Source: an uncultured Lachnoclostridium sp.
GTDB lineage: Bacteria; Bacillota; Clostridia; Lachnospirales; Lachnospiraceae
Assembly (NCBI GenBank): GCA_944381625.1
Contig: CALWLW010000005.1
Coordinates: 62,001-126,000, forward strand
DNA: 64,000 nucleotides
Direction: 5' to 3'
Below, piece after piece: positions 1 through 7,301 of the stretch (position 1 is the first letter of the stretch; each line of letters opens with the position of its first letter). The notes under the pieces were generated by a model. It searched no databases and was not told where the DNA came from. It saw nothing but the letters and a program-made list of their open reading frames with translations. A program made the position numbers and the translations under genes.

Positions 1-540
1 TTTTTGAGCCAGCGGATTATCTGGAGAGCAGAGGCAGGCCACAGGAAGCCGGCCAAGTTCCAGAAAATTTCCGGGGACTTTCCGGGAATCAGGTTCCTGG
101 AAGCTGATGATTACATCTACCTGTTCGTCTTCCAGCAGACGGTATAAATGCTGGAACGGAACTACCCGCAGCTGAGGATGCAGATTGGGAAATTCTTCAG
201 TCAGCCGACGGAGTATGGGTGGAAGAAGCTGGAGCTGAGAATGGCTCTGGCATCCGATGGGGAACGGCAGGATATCCTGTCCGGAGGGCAGGCGGAAGCG
301 GTTTTTAGCCCGGATGGAGATCTGGAGCATCTGCCTGGCGTCGTCCAGGAAAAGGATGCCCGCGGAGGTGAGGGATACACTGCGGGTGGTGCGGCGAAAC
401 AGCTTTGTGTTCAGTTCTTGTTCCAGGGAACGGATCTGATGGGTGACAGCAGGCTGAGTGATGCTGAGCTGTTCCGCTGCCCTGGCAAAGTTCAGATGTT
501 CAGCCACAGAGAGAAAACATTCCAGCTGAAAAGTGTTCAT
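1..540 (-). CDS. LysR-family transcriptional regulator, C-terminus cut by window edge
   Basis: Reading the minus strand from an ATG at 540-538 gives 180 uninterrupted codons to the window edge, so no stop is seen. The N-terminus has the LysR winged-helix pattern (MNTFQLECFLSVAEHLNFARA, then AAEQLSITQPAVTHQIRSLE, about residues 1-45), followed by FRRTTRSVSLTSAG. The start of the substrate-binding domain follows from about residue 90. It is divergent from the MarR-ABC exporter operon, with a strong palindrome between them (557-586), as expected for a LysR regulator controlling itself or its neighbour. The effector cannot be inferred. The family call is firm; only the N-terminal part is present. 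Confidence 0.9.
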   Translation of the reverse strand, partial: MNTFQLECFLSVAEHLNFARAAEQLSITQPAVTHQIRSLEQELNTKLFRRTTRSVSLTSAGILFLDDARQMLQISIRAKNRFRLPSGQDILPFPIGCQSHSQLQLLPPILRRLTEEFPNLHPQLRVVPFQHLYRLLEDEQVDVIISFQEPDSRKVPGNFLELGRLPVACLCSPDNPLAQK

Positions 541-556
541 ATACAGGCTTCCTTTC

Positions 557-586
557 TGATAAATAAAAGTTATTTATCAATGATAA
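557..586. promoter_or_regulatory. Candidate LysR operator (overlapping palindromes)
   Basis: TGATAAATAA (557-566) and TTATTTATCA (570-579) form a perfect 10-bp inverted repeat around AAG. A second palindrome, TTATCA-A-TGATAA (574-586), overlaps it, giving three TGATAA/TTATCA half-sites in a row. It lies 17 bp upstream of the LysR start, in the divergent gap to the MarR gene. LysR regulators often bind AT-rich dyads with a T-N11-A core. Assignment to this LysR is inference. Confidence 0.5.
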
Positions 587-624
587 CTCTTTTTGAATTC
601 ACTTTCAAGAGAAAATACGTAAAA

Positions 625-657
625 TAGTTCGTGAGCGGTAGGTTCGAATCCGAACTA
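625..657. other. Inverted repeat containing a tRNA T-arm-like sequence
   Basis: TAGTTCG (625-631) pairs with CGAACTA (651-657) around a 19-nt loop. The interior and right arm read like the 3' end of a tRNA (GGTTCGAATCC, then a TCCGCC tail), but no matching 5' half lies upstream. It sits just before the MarR ribosome site. It could be a regulator site, a 5'-UTR hairpin, or the scar of an integration event at a tRNA 3' end. None of these is proven. Confidence 0.3.
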
Positions 658-685
658 TCCGCCGGTGGAAAGGAGCGTGCTGAGA

Positions 686-1150
686 ATGACGGGAAAAGGC
701 GGATTCAGGATTCTGTGGCTGATGCGAGAAATAAATGTTTCCCTGAAACGGTATGGAAATAGAAAAATATGCCGGAGAGAGGGAAACGTCACATATGCTC
801 AAAGGCTGATTCTGGAGTATCTGATATCGCGGGGGGATGAAAAGATCTGCGCGTCCGATATCCGGGCGGCTCTGGATATGCCCAAAGCGTCGCTTTCAGA
901 TAACCTGAGGGCTCTCCGCAAAAAAGGATATCTGTATATGGAGACCAGCCAGGAAGACGAGAGGCGTAAGTGGATCGTCCCTGCCAACGAGACAGGAGAA
1001 CTGAGGGAATGGGTAGGGGAGAGCCTGGAGGAAGTTCAGGTGCGCCTCTGCCGGGGCATCCCTCAGTCGGACCAGGAGGTTCTGGAGAGATCGCTGGCAA
1101 GGATGCTGGAAAATCTCCGGGAAGAAAATAAGAGGAGGACGAATGTATGA
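686..1150 (+). CDS. MarR-family transcriptional regulator
   Basis: A 154-residue winged-helix protein. The start is set at ATG 686 because AAAGGAG (669-675) lies 10 nt upstream; an in-frame GTG at 665 would place that site inside the gene. The MarR core is visible: TYAQRLILEYLISRGDEKIC, then the recognition helix around MPKASLSDNLRALRKKGYL and the wing with charged EDERRKW (about residues 33-95). The stop overlaps the ATG of the first ABC exporter subunit by 4 bp (ATGA), so the three genes are almost certainly one operon. MarR proteins in this position usually repress the exporter and are released by a ligand. The ligand is unknown. Confidence 0.85.
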   Translation: MTGKGGFRILWLMREINVSLKRYGNRKICRREGNVTYAQRLILEYLISRGDEKICASDIRAALDMPKASLSDNLRALRKKGYLYMETSQEDERRKWIVPANETGELREWVGESLEEVQVRLCRGIPQSDQEVLERSLARMLENLREENKRRTNV

Positions 1151-2898
1151 TAAAGACATTATTCAGACAGATCGGGGAATACAAAAAAGTTTCCCTGCTG
1201 ACGCCGGTCTTTACGGCGCTGGAGGTGCTGATGGAGATCCTGATTCCATTCATCACTGCCTCCATCATTGATAAAGGGATCGAGGCGGGAGATATCCGCC
1301 AGGTCTATTTTTACGGAGGCATCATGCTGGTTATGGCATTTTTAAGCCTGACGTTCGGCGTGCTGGCCGGGCGCTATGCGGCGGCGGCTTCGGCCGGGTT
1401 CGCCTGCAATCTGAGAGAAGGAATGTATAAGAATATACAGACCTTTTCCTTTTCCAACATTGATAAATACAGCACAGCGGGGCTGGTTACCCGCATGACC
1501 ACAGATGTGACAAATCTGCAGAATGCTTATCAGATGATATTAAGGATTGCAGTCCGTTCGCCGCTGATGCTGATCTGCAGTATGGCCATGTGCTTTTTCA
1601 TCAATGTGAAGCTGAGCCTGATCTTCCTTGTGGCAATTGTGGTGCTGGGATGCGGCCTGTTCTTGATCATGTCCAGAGTTACAAAAGTATTTCGCCAGGT
1701 GTTCCGCAAGTATGACGACCTGAACGCCAGCGTACAGGAAAATGTGACCGCCATCCGCGTGGTGAAAGCGTTTGTGAGAGAGGCATATGAAAACGAGAAG
1801 TTCCGCAGTGCCGCTGACCGTCTGTATAAGCTGTTTGTAAAAGCGGAAGGGACGCTGGCCTTTAACAGCCCGCTGATGATGCTGGTGATCTACGGATGTA
1901 TTATCTCTCTGTCCTGGTTTGGCGCTCATTTCGTGGTGGCAGGCAGCCTGACCACCGGGCAGTTGACATCCATGTTTTCTTATATCATGAGCGTGCTCAT
2001 GTCCTTGATGATGCTGTCCATGATCTTTGTCATGCTGACCATGAGCATGGCCAGCGGGGAACGTATCGCTGAAGTCCTGAACGAGAAAGCGGACCTGACG
2101 AATCCGGAAAAACCGGTGATGGAAATTGCTGACGGCAGCATCGATTTCAACCATGTGGGATTTTCCTACAAGCACGGCAGCGGGGAAGAGACCCTGCATG
2201 ATATTGATCTGCACATCAGATCCGGAGAGACCATAGGAATCATCGGGGGTACAGGATGCGGAAAGTCCAGCCTGGTCAGTCTGGTCAGCCGTCTGTACGA
2301 CGTGACCTCTGGTTCTGTATCTGTGGGCGGAAAGGACGTGCGCAGCTATGATATGGAGATGCTGAGAAATCAGGTGGCTGTGGTGCTTCAGAAAAACGTA
2401 CTGTTTTCCGGTACGATTCTTGACAATCTGCGCTGGGGCAAGGAGGACGCCACGGAGGAGGAATGTATGGAAGTCTGCCGTCAGGCATGTGCGGATGAAT
2501 TTATCGAAAGATTCCCCGACCGTTATGAGACATGGATCGAGCAGGGCGGCAATAACGTGTCCGGCGGGCAGAAGCAGAGGCTCTGTATTGCCAGAGCGCT
2601 TCTGAAAAAACCGAAGATCCTGATCCTGGATGATTCCACCAGCGCCGTGGATACGGCGACGGACGCGAAGATCCGGGAAGCGTTTGCGAGGAAAATCCCG
2701 GGCACGACCAAGCTGATCATCGCCCAGAGGATTTCCAGCGTGCAGGATGCAGATCGTATCGTAGTGCTGGAAAACGGACGCGTCAACGGCTTTGGAACCC
2801 ATGAAGAGCTTTTGAAAGGCAATCAGATCTACAGGGAAATCTACGAGGCGCAGAGCAAGGGCGGCGGAGATTTCGATGAGCCGGGAAAGGAAGGGTGA
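1147..2898 (+). CDS. Heterodimeric ABC exporter, subunit with degenerate catalytic site
   Basis: A 583-residue half-transporter: six-helix ABC exporter membrane domain (about 1-310) plus nucleotide-binding domain (about 330-570). Walker A GGTGCGKSS is near residue 366, the signature VSGGQKQR near 470, and Walker B ILILDDSTSAVD near 491. The residue after the Walker B aspartate is Asp instead of the catalytic Glu. In known heterodimeric exporters (TM287/288, BmrCD type) this marks the subunit that contributes the non-hydrolysing site. It is translationally coupled to the MarR gene before it and the partner subunit after it. Expected role: multidrug, lipid or peptide efflux at the cell membrane. 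The substrate is not predictable. Confidence 0.9.
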   Translation: MIKTLFRQIGEYKKVSLLTPVFTALEVLMEILIPFITASIIDKGIEAGDIRQVYFYGGIMLVMAFLSLTFGVLAGRYAAAASAGFACNLREGMYKNIQTFSFSNIDKYSTAGLVTRMTTDVTNLQNAYQMILRIAVRSPLMLICSMAMCFFINVKLSLIFLVAIVVLGCGLFLIMSRVTKVFRQVFRKYDDLNASVQENVTAIRVVKAFVREAYENEKFRSAADRLYKLFVKAEGTLAFNSPLMMLVIYGCIISLSWFGAHFVVAGSLTTGQLTSMFSYIMSVLMSLMMLSMIFVMLTMSMASGERIAEVLNEKADLTNPEKPVMEIADGSIDFNHVGFSYKHGSGEETLHDIDLHIRSGETIGIIGGTGCGKSSLVSLVSRLYDVTSGSVSVGGKDVRSYDMEMLRNQVAVVLQKNVLFSGTILDNLRWGKEDATEEECMEVCRQACADEFIERFPDRYETWIEQGGNNVSGGQKQRLCIARALLKKPKILILDDSTSAVDTATDAKIREAFARKIPGTTKLIIAQRISSVQDADRIVVLENGRVNGFGTHEELLKGNQIYREIYEAQSKGGGDFDEPGKEG

Positions 2899-2903
2899 CT
2901 GTC

Positions 2904-4772
2904 ATGAGAAAAGATGTATTAAAACGAATTCTTGGATATATGCTGAAATATTATAAAGGTTCCTGCCTGGCGGTGCTGGTCTGTATCCTGGGCTCGGCCC
3001 TGTCGACTCTGCAGGGAACACTGTTCATGCAGAGTCTGATCGATGATTACATCCTGCCCATGCTGTCGGCGGAGACGCCTGACTATGCGGGGCTGGCGGC
3101 TGCGCTTTTGCGTCTGGCGGTTATATTCGCCTTCGGACTTCTGTGTGCGTTTGGCTATAACCGGATCATGGTCAATGTGAGCCAGGGAACGATGAAGAGA
3201 CTGAGGGCTGATTTGTTTACCCATATGGAATCCCTGCCCATCCGGTATTTTGATACCCATGCTCACGGGGATATCATGTCCGTGTATACGAACGATGTGG
3301 ATACGCTGCGGCAGCTGATCAGCCAGAGTATTCCCCAGACCCTGAACTCTTCTGTGACACTGGTGACCACATTTGTGAGCATGATTATCCTGAATATTCC
3401 GCTGACCATGATTTCTCTTTTGATGGTGGGCGTGATGCTGTTTACCACATCCAGACTGGGCAGCCGTTCCGGAAGATATTTCAGCCGTCAGCAGAAAGAC
3501 CTGGGCCGTGTGAACGGTTATATCGAAGAGATGATGGAAGGGCAGAAGGTGGTCAAGGTGTTCTGCCATGAGGAACAGACTTTTGAAGATTTCTGCAGAA
3601 TCAATCAGGAACTGCGGGAAAGCGCGGAGAACGCCAACAAATTCGCCAATATCATGATGCCGGTCAACGCCAATATCGGCAATATCAGCTATGTGCTCTG
3701 CGCGGTGATCGGCGCCATCCTGGCGCTGAACGGATTCGGCGGCCTGACCCTGGGCGCGCTGGTATCCTTCATGACTCTGAACAAGAACTTCACCCAGCCG
3801 GTAACCCAGATCAGCCAGCAGATGAACAATATCATCATGGCTATGGCGGGCGCGTCCCGTGTGTTCCAGCTGATGGACGAGGAGCCGGAAGCGGATGAAG
3901 GATATGTGGAGCTGGTGAACGCGAAGGAAAATCCGGACGGAACCCTGAGCGAGTCTTCGGAGAGGACCGGACTGTGGGCATGGAAGCATCCGCATAAAGC
4001 GGACGGTACTGTTACCTATAAGAAGCTGGAGGGCCGCGTCACTTTTGACGACGTGGACTTTGGCTATACGGATGATAAAATCGTCCTGCATAACATCAAA
4101 ATGTTCGCGGAGCCGGGACAGAAGATCGCGTTTGTGGGAAGCACCGGCGCGGGCAAGACCACGATCACCAACCTGATCAACCGGTTTTACGATATCCAGG
4201 ACGGCAAGATCCGTTATGACGACATCAATATCAACAAGATTAAAAAAGGCGACCTGCGCCGTTCCCTGGGCATGGTGCTTCAGGATACGCACCTGTTCAC
4301 CGGTACAGTTATGGACAATATCCGGTACGGGAAGCTGGACGCTACGGATGAGGAGTGCATCGCCGCGGCCAGACTGGCCAATGCGGACGGATTTATCCGA
4401 CGCCTGCCGGAAGGCTACCAGACCATGCTGACCGGGGACGGAGCTAACCTGAGCCAGGGCCAGCGGCAGCTCCTGGCCATTGCCAGGGCGGCGGTGGCCG
4501 ACCCGCCGGCGCTGATCCTGGACGAAGCCACATCTTCCATCGATACCAGAACCGAAACGCTGGTGCAGGAGGGCATGGATCGTCTGATGAAAGGCAGGAC
4601 CACTTTTGTCATTGCCCACAGGCTTTCCACCGTGCGCAACGCGGACTGCATCATGGTCATGGAGCAGGGAAGAATCATCGAGCGCGGCACCCACGATCAG
4701 CTGATCGAGGAGAAAGGGCGTTATTATCAGCTCTACACCGGACATGCGGCCGAAGAGAAAAAGGGCGCTTGA
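2904..4772 (+). CDS. Heterodimeric ABC exporter, catalytic subunit
   Basis: A 622-residue partner of the preceding gene. ATG 2904 is preferred over the overlapping GTG 2895 because the AAAGGAAGG site (2886-2893) is 10 nt upstream of the ATG and touches the GTG. The membrane domain spans about 1-330. A charged insert follows (about 330-375, NPDGTLSESSERTG region) before the nucleotide-binding domain, which has Walker A GSTGAGKTT near 411 and Walker B LILDEATSSID near 538 with the catalytic Glu intact. Its signature is LSQGQRQ, not LSGGQ, the complement expected when the partner carries the degenerate Walker B. The pair therefore has one active and one degenerate ATP site. Confidence 0.9.
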   Translation: MRKDVLKRILGYMLKYYKGSCLAVLVCILGSALSTLQGTLFMQSLIDDYILPMLSAETPDYAGLAAALLRLAVIFAFGLLCAFGYNRIMVNVSQGTMKRLRADLFTHMESLPIRYFDTHAHGDIMSVYTNDVDTLRQLISQSIPQTLNSSVTLVTTFVSMIILNIPLTMISLLMVGVMLFTTSRLGSRSGRYFSRQQKDLGRVNGYIEEMMEGQKVVKVFCHEEQTFEDFCRINQELRESAENANKFANIMMPVNANIGNISYVLCAVIGAILALNGFGGLTLGALVSFMTLNKNFTQPVTQISQQMNNIIMAMAGASRVFQLMDEEPEADEGYVELVNAKENPDGTLSESSERTGLWAWKHPHKADGTVTYKKLEGRVTFDDVDFGYTDDKIVLHNIKMFAEPGQKIAFVGSTGAGKTTITNLINRFYDIQDGKIRYDDININKIKKGDLRRSLGMVLQDTHLFTGTVMDNIRYGKLDATDEECIAAARLANADGFIRRLPEGYQTMLTGDGANLSQGQRQLLAIARAAVADPPALILDEATSSIDTRTETLVQEGMDRLMKGRTTFVIAHRLSTVRNADCIMVMEQGRIIERGTHDQLIEEKGRYYQLYTGHAAEEKKGA

Positions 4773-4797
4773 AAAATAAAAAGCCATATGCTATAAT
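4769..4797 (+). promoter_or_regulatory. Promoter of tRNA-Val
   Basis: TTGAAA (4769-4774), a 17-bp spacer, then TATAAT (4792-4797). The -35 box overlaps the stop codon of the ABC exporter gene, and the tRNA begins 8 nt after the -10 box. Spacing and boxes match sigma-A consensus well. Confidence 0.75.
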
Positions 4798-4805
4798 CGT
4801 CGCAT

Positions 4806-4878
4806 GGAGATATAGCTCAGCTGGGAGAGCATCTGCTTGACGTGTAGAGGGTCACAGGTTCGAGTCCTGCTATCTCCA
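4806..4878 (+). tRNA. tRNA-Val (anticodon GAC)
   Basis: A full cloverleaf can be folded: acceptor GGAGATA with TATCTCC, D-arm GCTC/GAGC, anticodon stem TCTGC/GTAGA with loop TTGACGT (anticodon GAC, reading GUC/GUU), and T-arm with loop TTCGAGT. There is one A-C mismatch at the base of the T stem. The discriminator is A4878 and CCA is not encoded. It has its own promoter and terminator, so it is a single-gene unit. Confidence 0.95.
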
Positions 4879-4882
4879 TGTG

Positions 4883-4912
4883 AAAACCCTTTGAGAGATC
4901 AGAGGGTTTTTT
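4883..4912 (+). terminator. Rho-independent terminator after tRNA-Val
   Basis: AAAACCCT (4883-4890) pairs with AGGGTTTT (4903-4910) and runs into a T tract. It begins 4 nt after the tRNA. Confidence 0.85.
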
Positions 4913-4916
4913 CATT

Positions 4917-4989
4917 CTATAGAAAAGTCTTCCGAACTTCCCTGCAGAACAAAAAACCCTCTGGACGTGATCGTGCGGCGGAGGAAAAG
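4917..4989 (+). repeat. Family B intergenic repeat, divergent copy
   Basis: This stretch aligns over its whole length with the two copies near 57.0 and 57.2 kb. It shares the imperfect hairpin ending in GAACTTCCCTGCAGAA, then AAAAACCCTC, GGACGTGATCG and a purine-rich GCGGCGGAGGAAAAG tail. The hairpin's left arm has drifted here. Like the other copies it lies just upstream of a plus-strand gene, here acylphosphatase. Confidence 0.65.
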
Positions 4990-5031
4990 AATGGGAAAGG
5001 GAGCGGACAAGAGATCAGGAAGGGGACAGAT

Positions 5032-5298
5032 ATGGTAAGAAGGCACTTTTTTTTCTATGGACGGGTGCAGGGTGTGGGCTTCCGCTGGCATGCCGTCAGC
5101 AAAGCCAGGCTCCTGGGACTGACCGGGTGGGTGAAGAACCTGTCGGATGGAAGCGTGGAGATGGAGGCCCAGGGGACGCGGACGCAGATTGGTGAGCTGC
5201 TGGGCTATCTCTATGAGCAGCGGTATATTCGGATTGAGGATATCAAAGCGGAGGACATCGCGCTGGAAGACGAGTCTTCCTTCAACGAACGCTGGTAA
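5032..5298 (+). CDS. acyP: Acylphosphatase
   Basis: An 88-residue protein of standard acylphosphatase length. It hydrolyses acyl phosphates such as acetyl phosphate or carbamoyl phosphate in the cytosol. The signature GRVQGVGFRWHA (residues 10-21) supplies the phosphate-binding Arg18. The second motif GWVKNLSDGSVE supplies the catalytic Asn36. The ATG at 5032 follows an AGGAAGGGG site at good distance; the open frame extends upstream, but that part lies in the family B repeat. No co-directional close partner before it; the DUF3786 gene follows after 52 bp. Confidence 0.92.
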   Translation: MVRRHFFFYGRVQGVGFRWHAVSKARLLGLTGWVKNLSDGSVEMEAQGTRTQIGELLGYLYEQRYIRIEDIKAEDIALEDESSFNERW

Positions 5299-5350
5299 GG
5301 AACGGTAAGCGCCGGCAGAAAGCGGCGGATGTTGATAAGGAGAGAAGAGT

Positions 5351-6034
5351 ATGAGTGTGAATTATCATGCCTGTCAGAGCAGGGGCGTACTGTTTTCCGA
5401 GTATGAAAAGGTGTGCGCCCAGTGGAGGGAGACCTTTGCCGGTCTGGATCCGGAGCGTCTGGCGAAGATCCTGCATCTGAAACGGGACACGGAATATCTG
5501 TATATAGAGTATTTTCAGACACTCTACCGCCTGGGACTTGGGGACGGGAGCCTGGAGAAGAAGGGGGAGGACGGTTGGGATTCGGAACTGTACTTTAATG
5601 AATCCATGGCGGTTTACCACCTTCTCTATTATACCAAAGACCTTCCGGTTGTTTCCGGGAAATGGGTTTCCAGCCACAGCATAGACGGCGTGGTGTCCAG
5701 GAATCCCAATGTGCCGGACCCGCTGCTGGATCCCTTTGCCCGCAGATATACAGGACATACCGGAGAACTGGAGGAAGCGTGCAGGAAACTGGGAGGGGAA
5801 AAGATCGCCCAGGGAGATGTGGGGTATGAATTTGAGGCGTTTCCCTGCCTGCATCTGCGCCTGGTATTCTGGGACGCGGACGAAGATTTTCCTGCCCAGG
5901 TTCAGATACTGGTGGATCAGAACGTGACGGATTTCCTGCACTACGAGACGGTGGGATGCGTGATTTCCGACCTGCTGGAGAAGTTGGATGCCCGGTGCGC
6001 GCTGGCGGAGACGGGAGCAGATGGGGCGGAATAA
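5351..6034 (+). CDS. DUF3786 domain-containing protein
   Basis: A 227-residue soluble protein matching the DUF3786 pattern: ILHLKRDTEYLYIEYF, a conserved NESMAVYHLLYY segment, GKWVSSHSIDG, a VGYEFEAFPCLHLRLVFWDADEDFPAQVQILVD core and a closing DFLHYETVGCVISDLLE. No transmembrane segment or signal is visible. Anaerobes often encode this family, some near corrinoid or metal enzymes, but its function is not established. A clear AAGGAGAG site precedes ATG 5351. It shares a probable transcript with acylphosphatase and ends before a bidirectional terminator. Confidence 0.75.
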   Translation: MSVNYHACQSRGVLFSEYEKVCAQWRETFAGLDPERLAKILHLKRDTEYLYIEYFQTLYRLGLGDGSLEKKGEDGWDSELYFNESMAVYHLLYYTKDLPVVSGKWVSSHSIDGVVSRNPNVPDPLLDPFARRYTGHTGELEEACRKLGGEKIAQGDVGYEFEAFPCLHLRLVFWDADEDFPAQVQILVDQNVTDFLHYETVGCVISDLLEKLDARCALAETGADGAE

Positions 6035-6072
6035 GGACGGCCAGATGAGAAATATATAGAACAGATATAAAG

Positions 6073-6110
6073 AAAGCTGCCGGACGGCCCATGGCCGGAA
6101 GGCAGCTTTT
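6073..6110. terminator. Bidirectional terminator between DUF3786 gene and FadR-type gene
   Basis: AAAGCTGCC (6073-6081) pairs with GGCAGCTTT (6101-6109), with an inner CGG/CCG extension and a T run on the plus side. The A-rich left flank gives a T run on the minus side, so it can serve both converging genes. Confidence 0.8.
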
Positions 6111-6120
6111 TGCGGCATAT

Positions 6121-6834
6121 TCAGTTGTCAGGCTGCAGGATAGACCAGGTGTCCACAGAATCCGTGATGACCTGATTGATCCGGGAGTAGTCTCTGGCTT
6201 TTATCACATCCAGAATGGATCTGTGCACCTGATAGACGATCTCACCCTTCTGGTTTTTATGGCTGGCGGTGATGGAAGGCTCCATAAAATCTATGACGAA
6301 GCTGTAGACCCGCTCCATCAGAGGATTCTTGGTGCAGCTGCCCAGCAGCCGGTGGAACTCCAGGTCATTTTCTTTCAGATCCTGAGGCGAGGCCCCGGTT
6401 TTCATCATTTCTTTCAGATTATTCAGATTTTTTTCCAGAGCGGCCCGTTCGGCTTCATTTTCTTCGTAATGTTTCAGAATCATTTCCAGGACGTCGATCT
6501 CGAATACATGGCGGAATTCGTACAGGTTTTCCAGATCGGGATTGGATACGAAGAAGCTGAATAAAAGAGAATCCATCAGGGAATTCCCGGGGGTCTCGCA
6601 GACGTAGGTGCCGTTACCAATACGGATATCCACCAGGCCGAAGGCGGAGAGGATCTTCATGGCCTCCCGCACAGAGCCCCGGCTCACGTTCATGCCTTCC
6701 GAAATCTCCAGTTCGCTGGGAAGACGGTCTCCGGGTTTTAATTTCTTTTCTATCAAGAGCTGTTTGATGTTGTTGACCACAAGATCAACGGCAGATTCCC
6801 GCTTATTGGCGCGGAAAAGTTCATTGACTTCCAT
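6121..6834 (-). CDS. FadR-subfamily GntR transcriptional regulator
   Basis: A 237-residue protein. The N-terminal winged helix (about 15-85) carries LKPGDRLPSELEISEGMNVSRGSVREAMKIL and the wing IRIGNGTYV. An all-helical FCD ligand domain (about 105-230) follows, with YEFRHVFEIDVLEMILKH and a late DFMEPSITASHKNQ/QVHRSILDVIKARD segment carrying metal-ligand-type His residues. FadR/FCD regulators of sugar-acid loci bind carboxylate sugars or keto acids. It is divergent from the split-transketolase operon, whose promoter region holds two strong dyads (7222-7273), so local repression relieved by a pathway intermediate is the natural inference. Confidence 0.88.
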   Translation of the reverse strand: MEVNELFRANKRESAVDLVVNNIKQLLIEKKLKPGDRLPSELEISEGMNVSRGSVREAMKILSAFGLVDIRIGNGTYVCETPGNSLMDSLLFSFFVSNPDLENLYEFRHVFEIDVLEMILKHYEENEAERAALEKNLNNLKEMMKTGASPQDLKENDLEFHRLLGSCTKNPLMERVYSFVIDFMEPSITASHKNQKGEIVYQVHRSILDVIKARDYSRINQVITDSVDTWSILQPDN

Positions 6835-6877
6835 AAATGTAATCTCTCCACATGATAAGTACAGGCGGCGCTATATG

Positions 6878-6910
6878 TCCGCAGTGCAGAGTTCGCTTCC
6901 GCACTGCTCG
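6878..6910 (-). repeat. Family A repeat, internally deleted copy
   Basis: TCCGCAGTGCAGAG directly followed by TTCGCTTCCGCACTGCTCG: both ends of the family A element are kept and the middle is missing. The ends pair as GCAGTGC/GCACTGC, leaving a small hairpin. It lies 25 bp before the full-length copy. Confidence 0.7.
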
Positions 6911-6934
6911 CGCTTTTTTGTACATTATGCTATG

Positions 6935-7053
6935 TCCGCAGTGCAGAGCTCGACTTCGTCTCGCTCACGGGCTTCGCCCTGTGGAATCAGCCAAAACCGC
7001 CGCTACTCATGCAAGCATGGTATCTGCGCTTTTGCCCGCTTCCGCACTGCTCA
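6935..7053 (-). repeat. Family A palindromic intergenic repeat, full copy
   Basis: A 119-bp element whose minus strand matches the plus strand of 19091-19219 along most of its length. Ends are inverted (GCAGTGC/GCACTGC). Inside are a CATGC-TT-GCATG hairpin, a conserved GGTTTTGGCTGATTCCA stretch, a GGGC-GAA-GCCC hairpin and GTGAGCGAGACGAAG. It carries no coding frame. It lies in the 467-bp gap between the FadR-type gene and its target operon; nothing recognisable is seen between 7054 and 7218. Confidence 0.8.
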
Positions 7054-7218
7054 TGCTTTCCTGTATATTATACCATGAAAAAGAAAAAGGTCAAATCGTG
7101 ATTCAGGGATCGCTGCCGGAAAAAGACTGGTTTCTGTGCATTTTTTACAACGACTGCATCAAAAATAGATGCAAAAAGCACAAAAATATATTTTAACAGA
7201 CAATTTATTTGAAAACTA

Positions 7219-7273
7219 TTTACAAATCAAACGATTTGTGATATACATTAAACATCAGATGTTTAATGTATAT
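7219..7273 (+). promoter_or_regulatory. Promoter and twin operators of the split-transketolase operon
   Basis: TTTACA (7219-7224), a 17-bp spacer and TATACA (7242-7247) form the promoter. A 7-bp dyad ACAAATC-AAAC-GATTTGT (7222-7239) fills the spacer. A perfect 33-bp palindrome, with 16-nt arms ATATACATTAAACATC (7241-7256) and its complement (7258-7273) around A7257, covers the -10 box and start site. Protein bound at either dyad would block RNA polymerase. The divergent FadR-type regulator is the obvious candidate binder. Confidence 0.75.
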
Positions 7274-7301
7274 GGAAATATAGAAGCAAGGAGGGTATGG
7301 T

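Noticed and set aside
148..627. Plus-strand open frame of 159 codons
   Set aside because: It is the shadow of the truncated LysR gene on the minus strand, whose HTH pattern is clear; the plus frame shows no domain or ribosome site.
625..660. A complete tRNA gene
   Set aside because: Only a T-arm/acceptor-like 3' part exists; no D-arm or anticodon arm can be folded upstream.
2919..4787. Minus-strand frame of 622 codons antisense to the ABC exporter
   Set aside because: The plus-strand gene has full ABC motifs; the antisense frame is His/Gln/Arg-rich low-quality sequence typical of shadows in GC-rich third-position genes.
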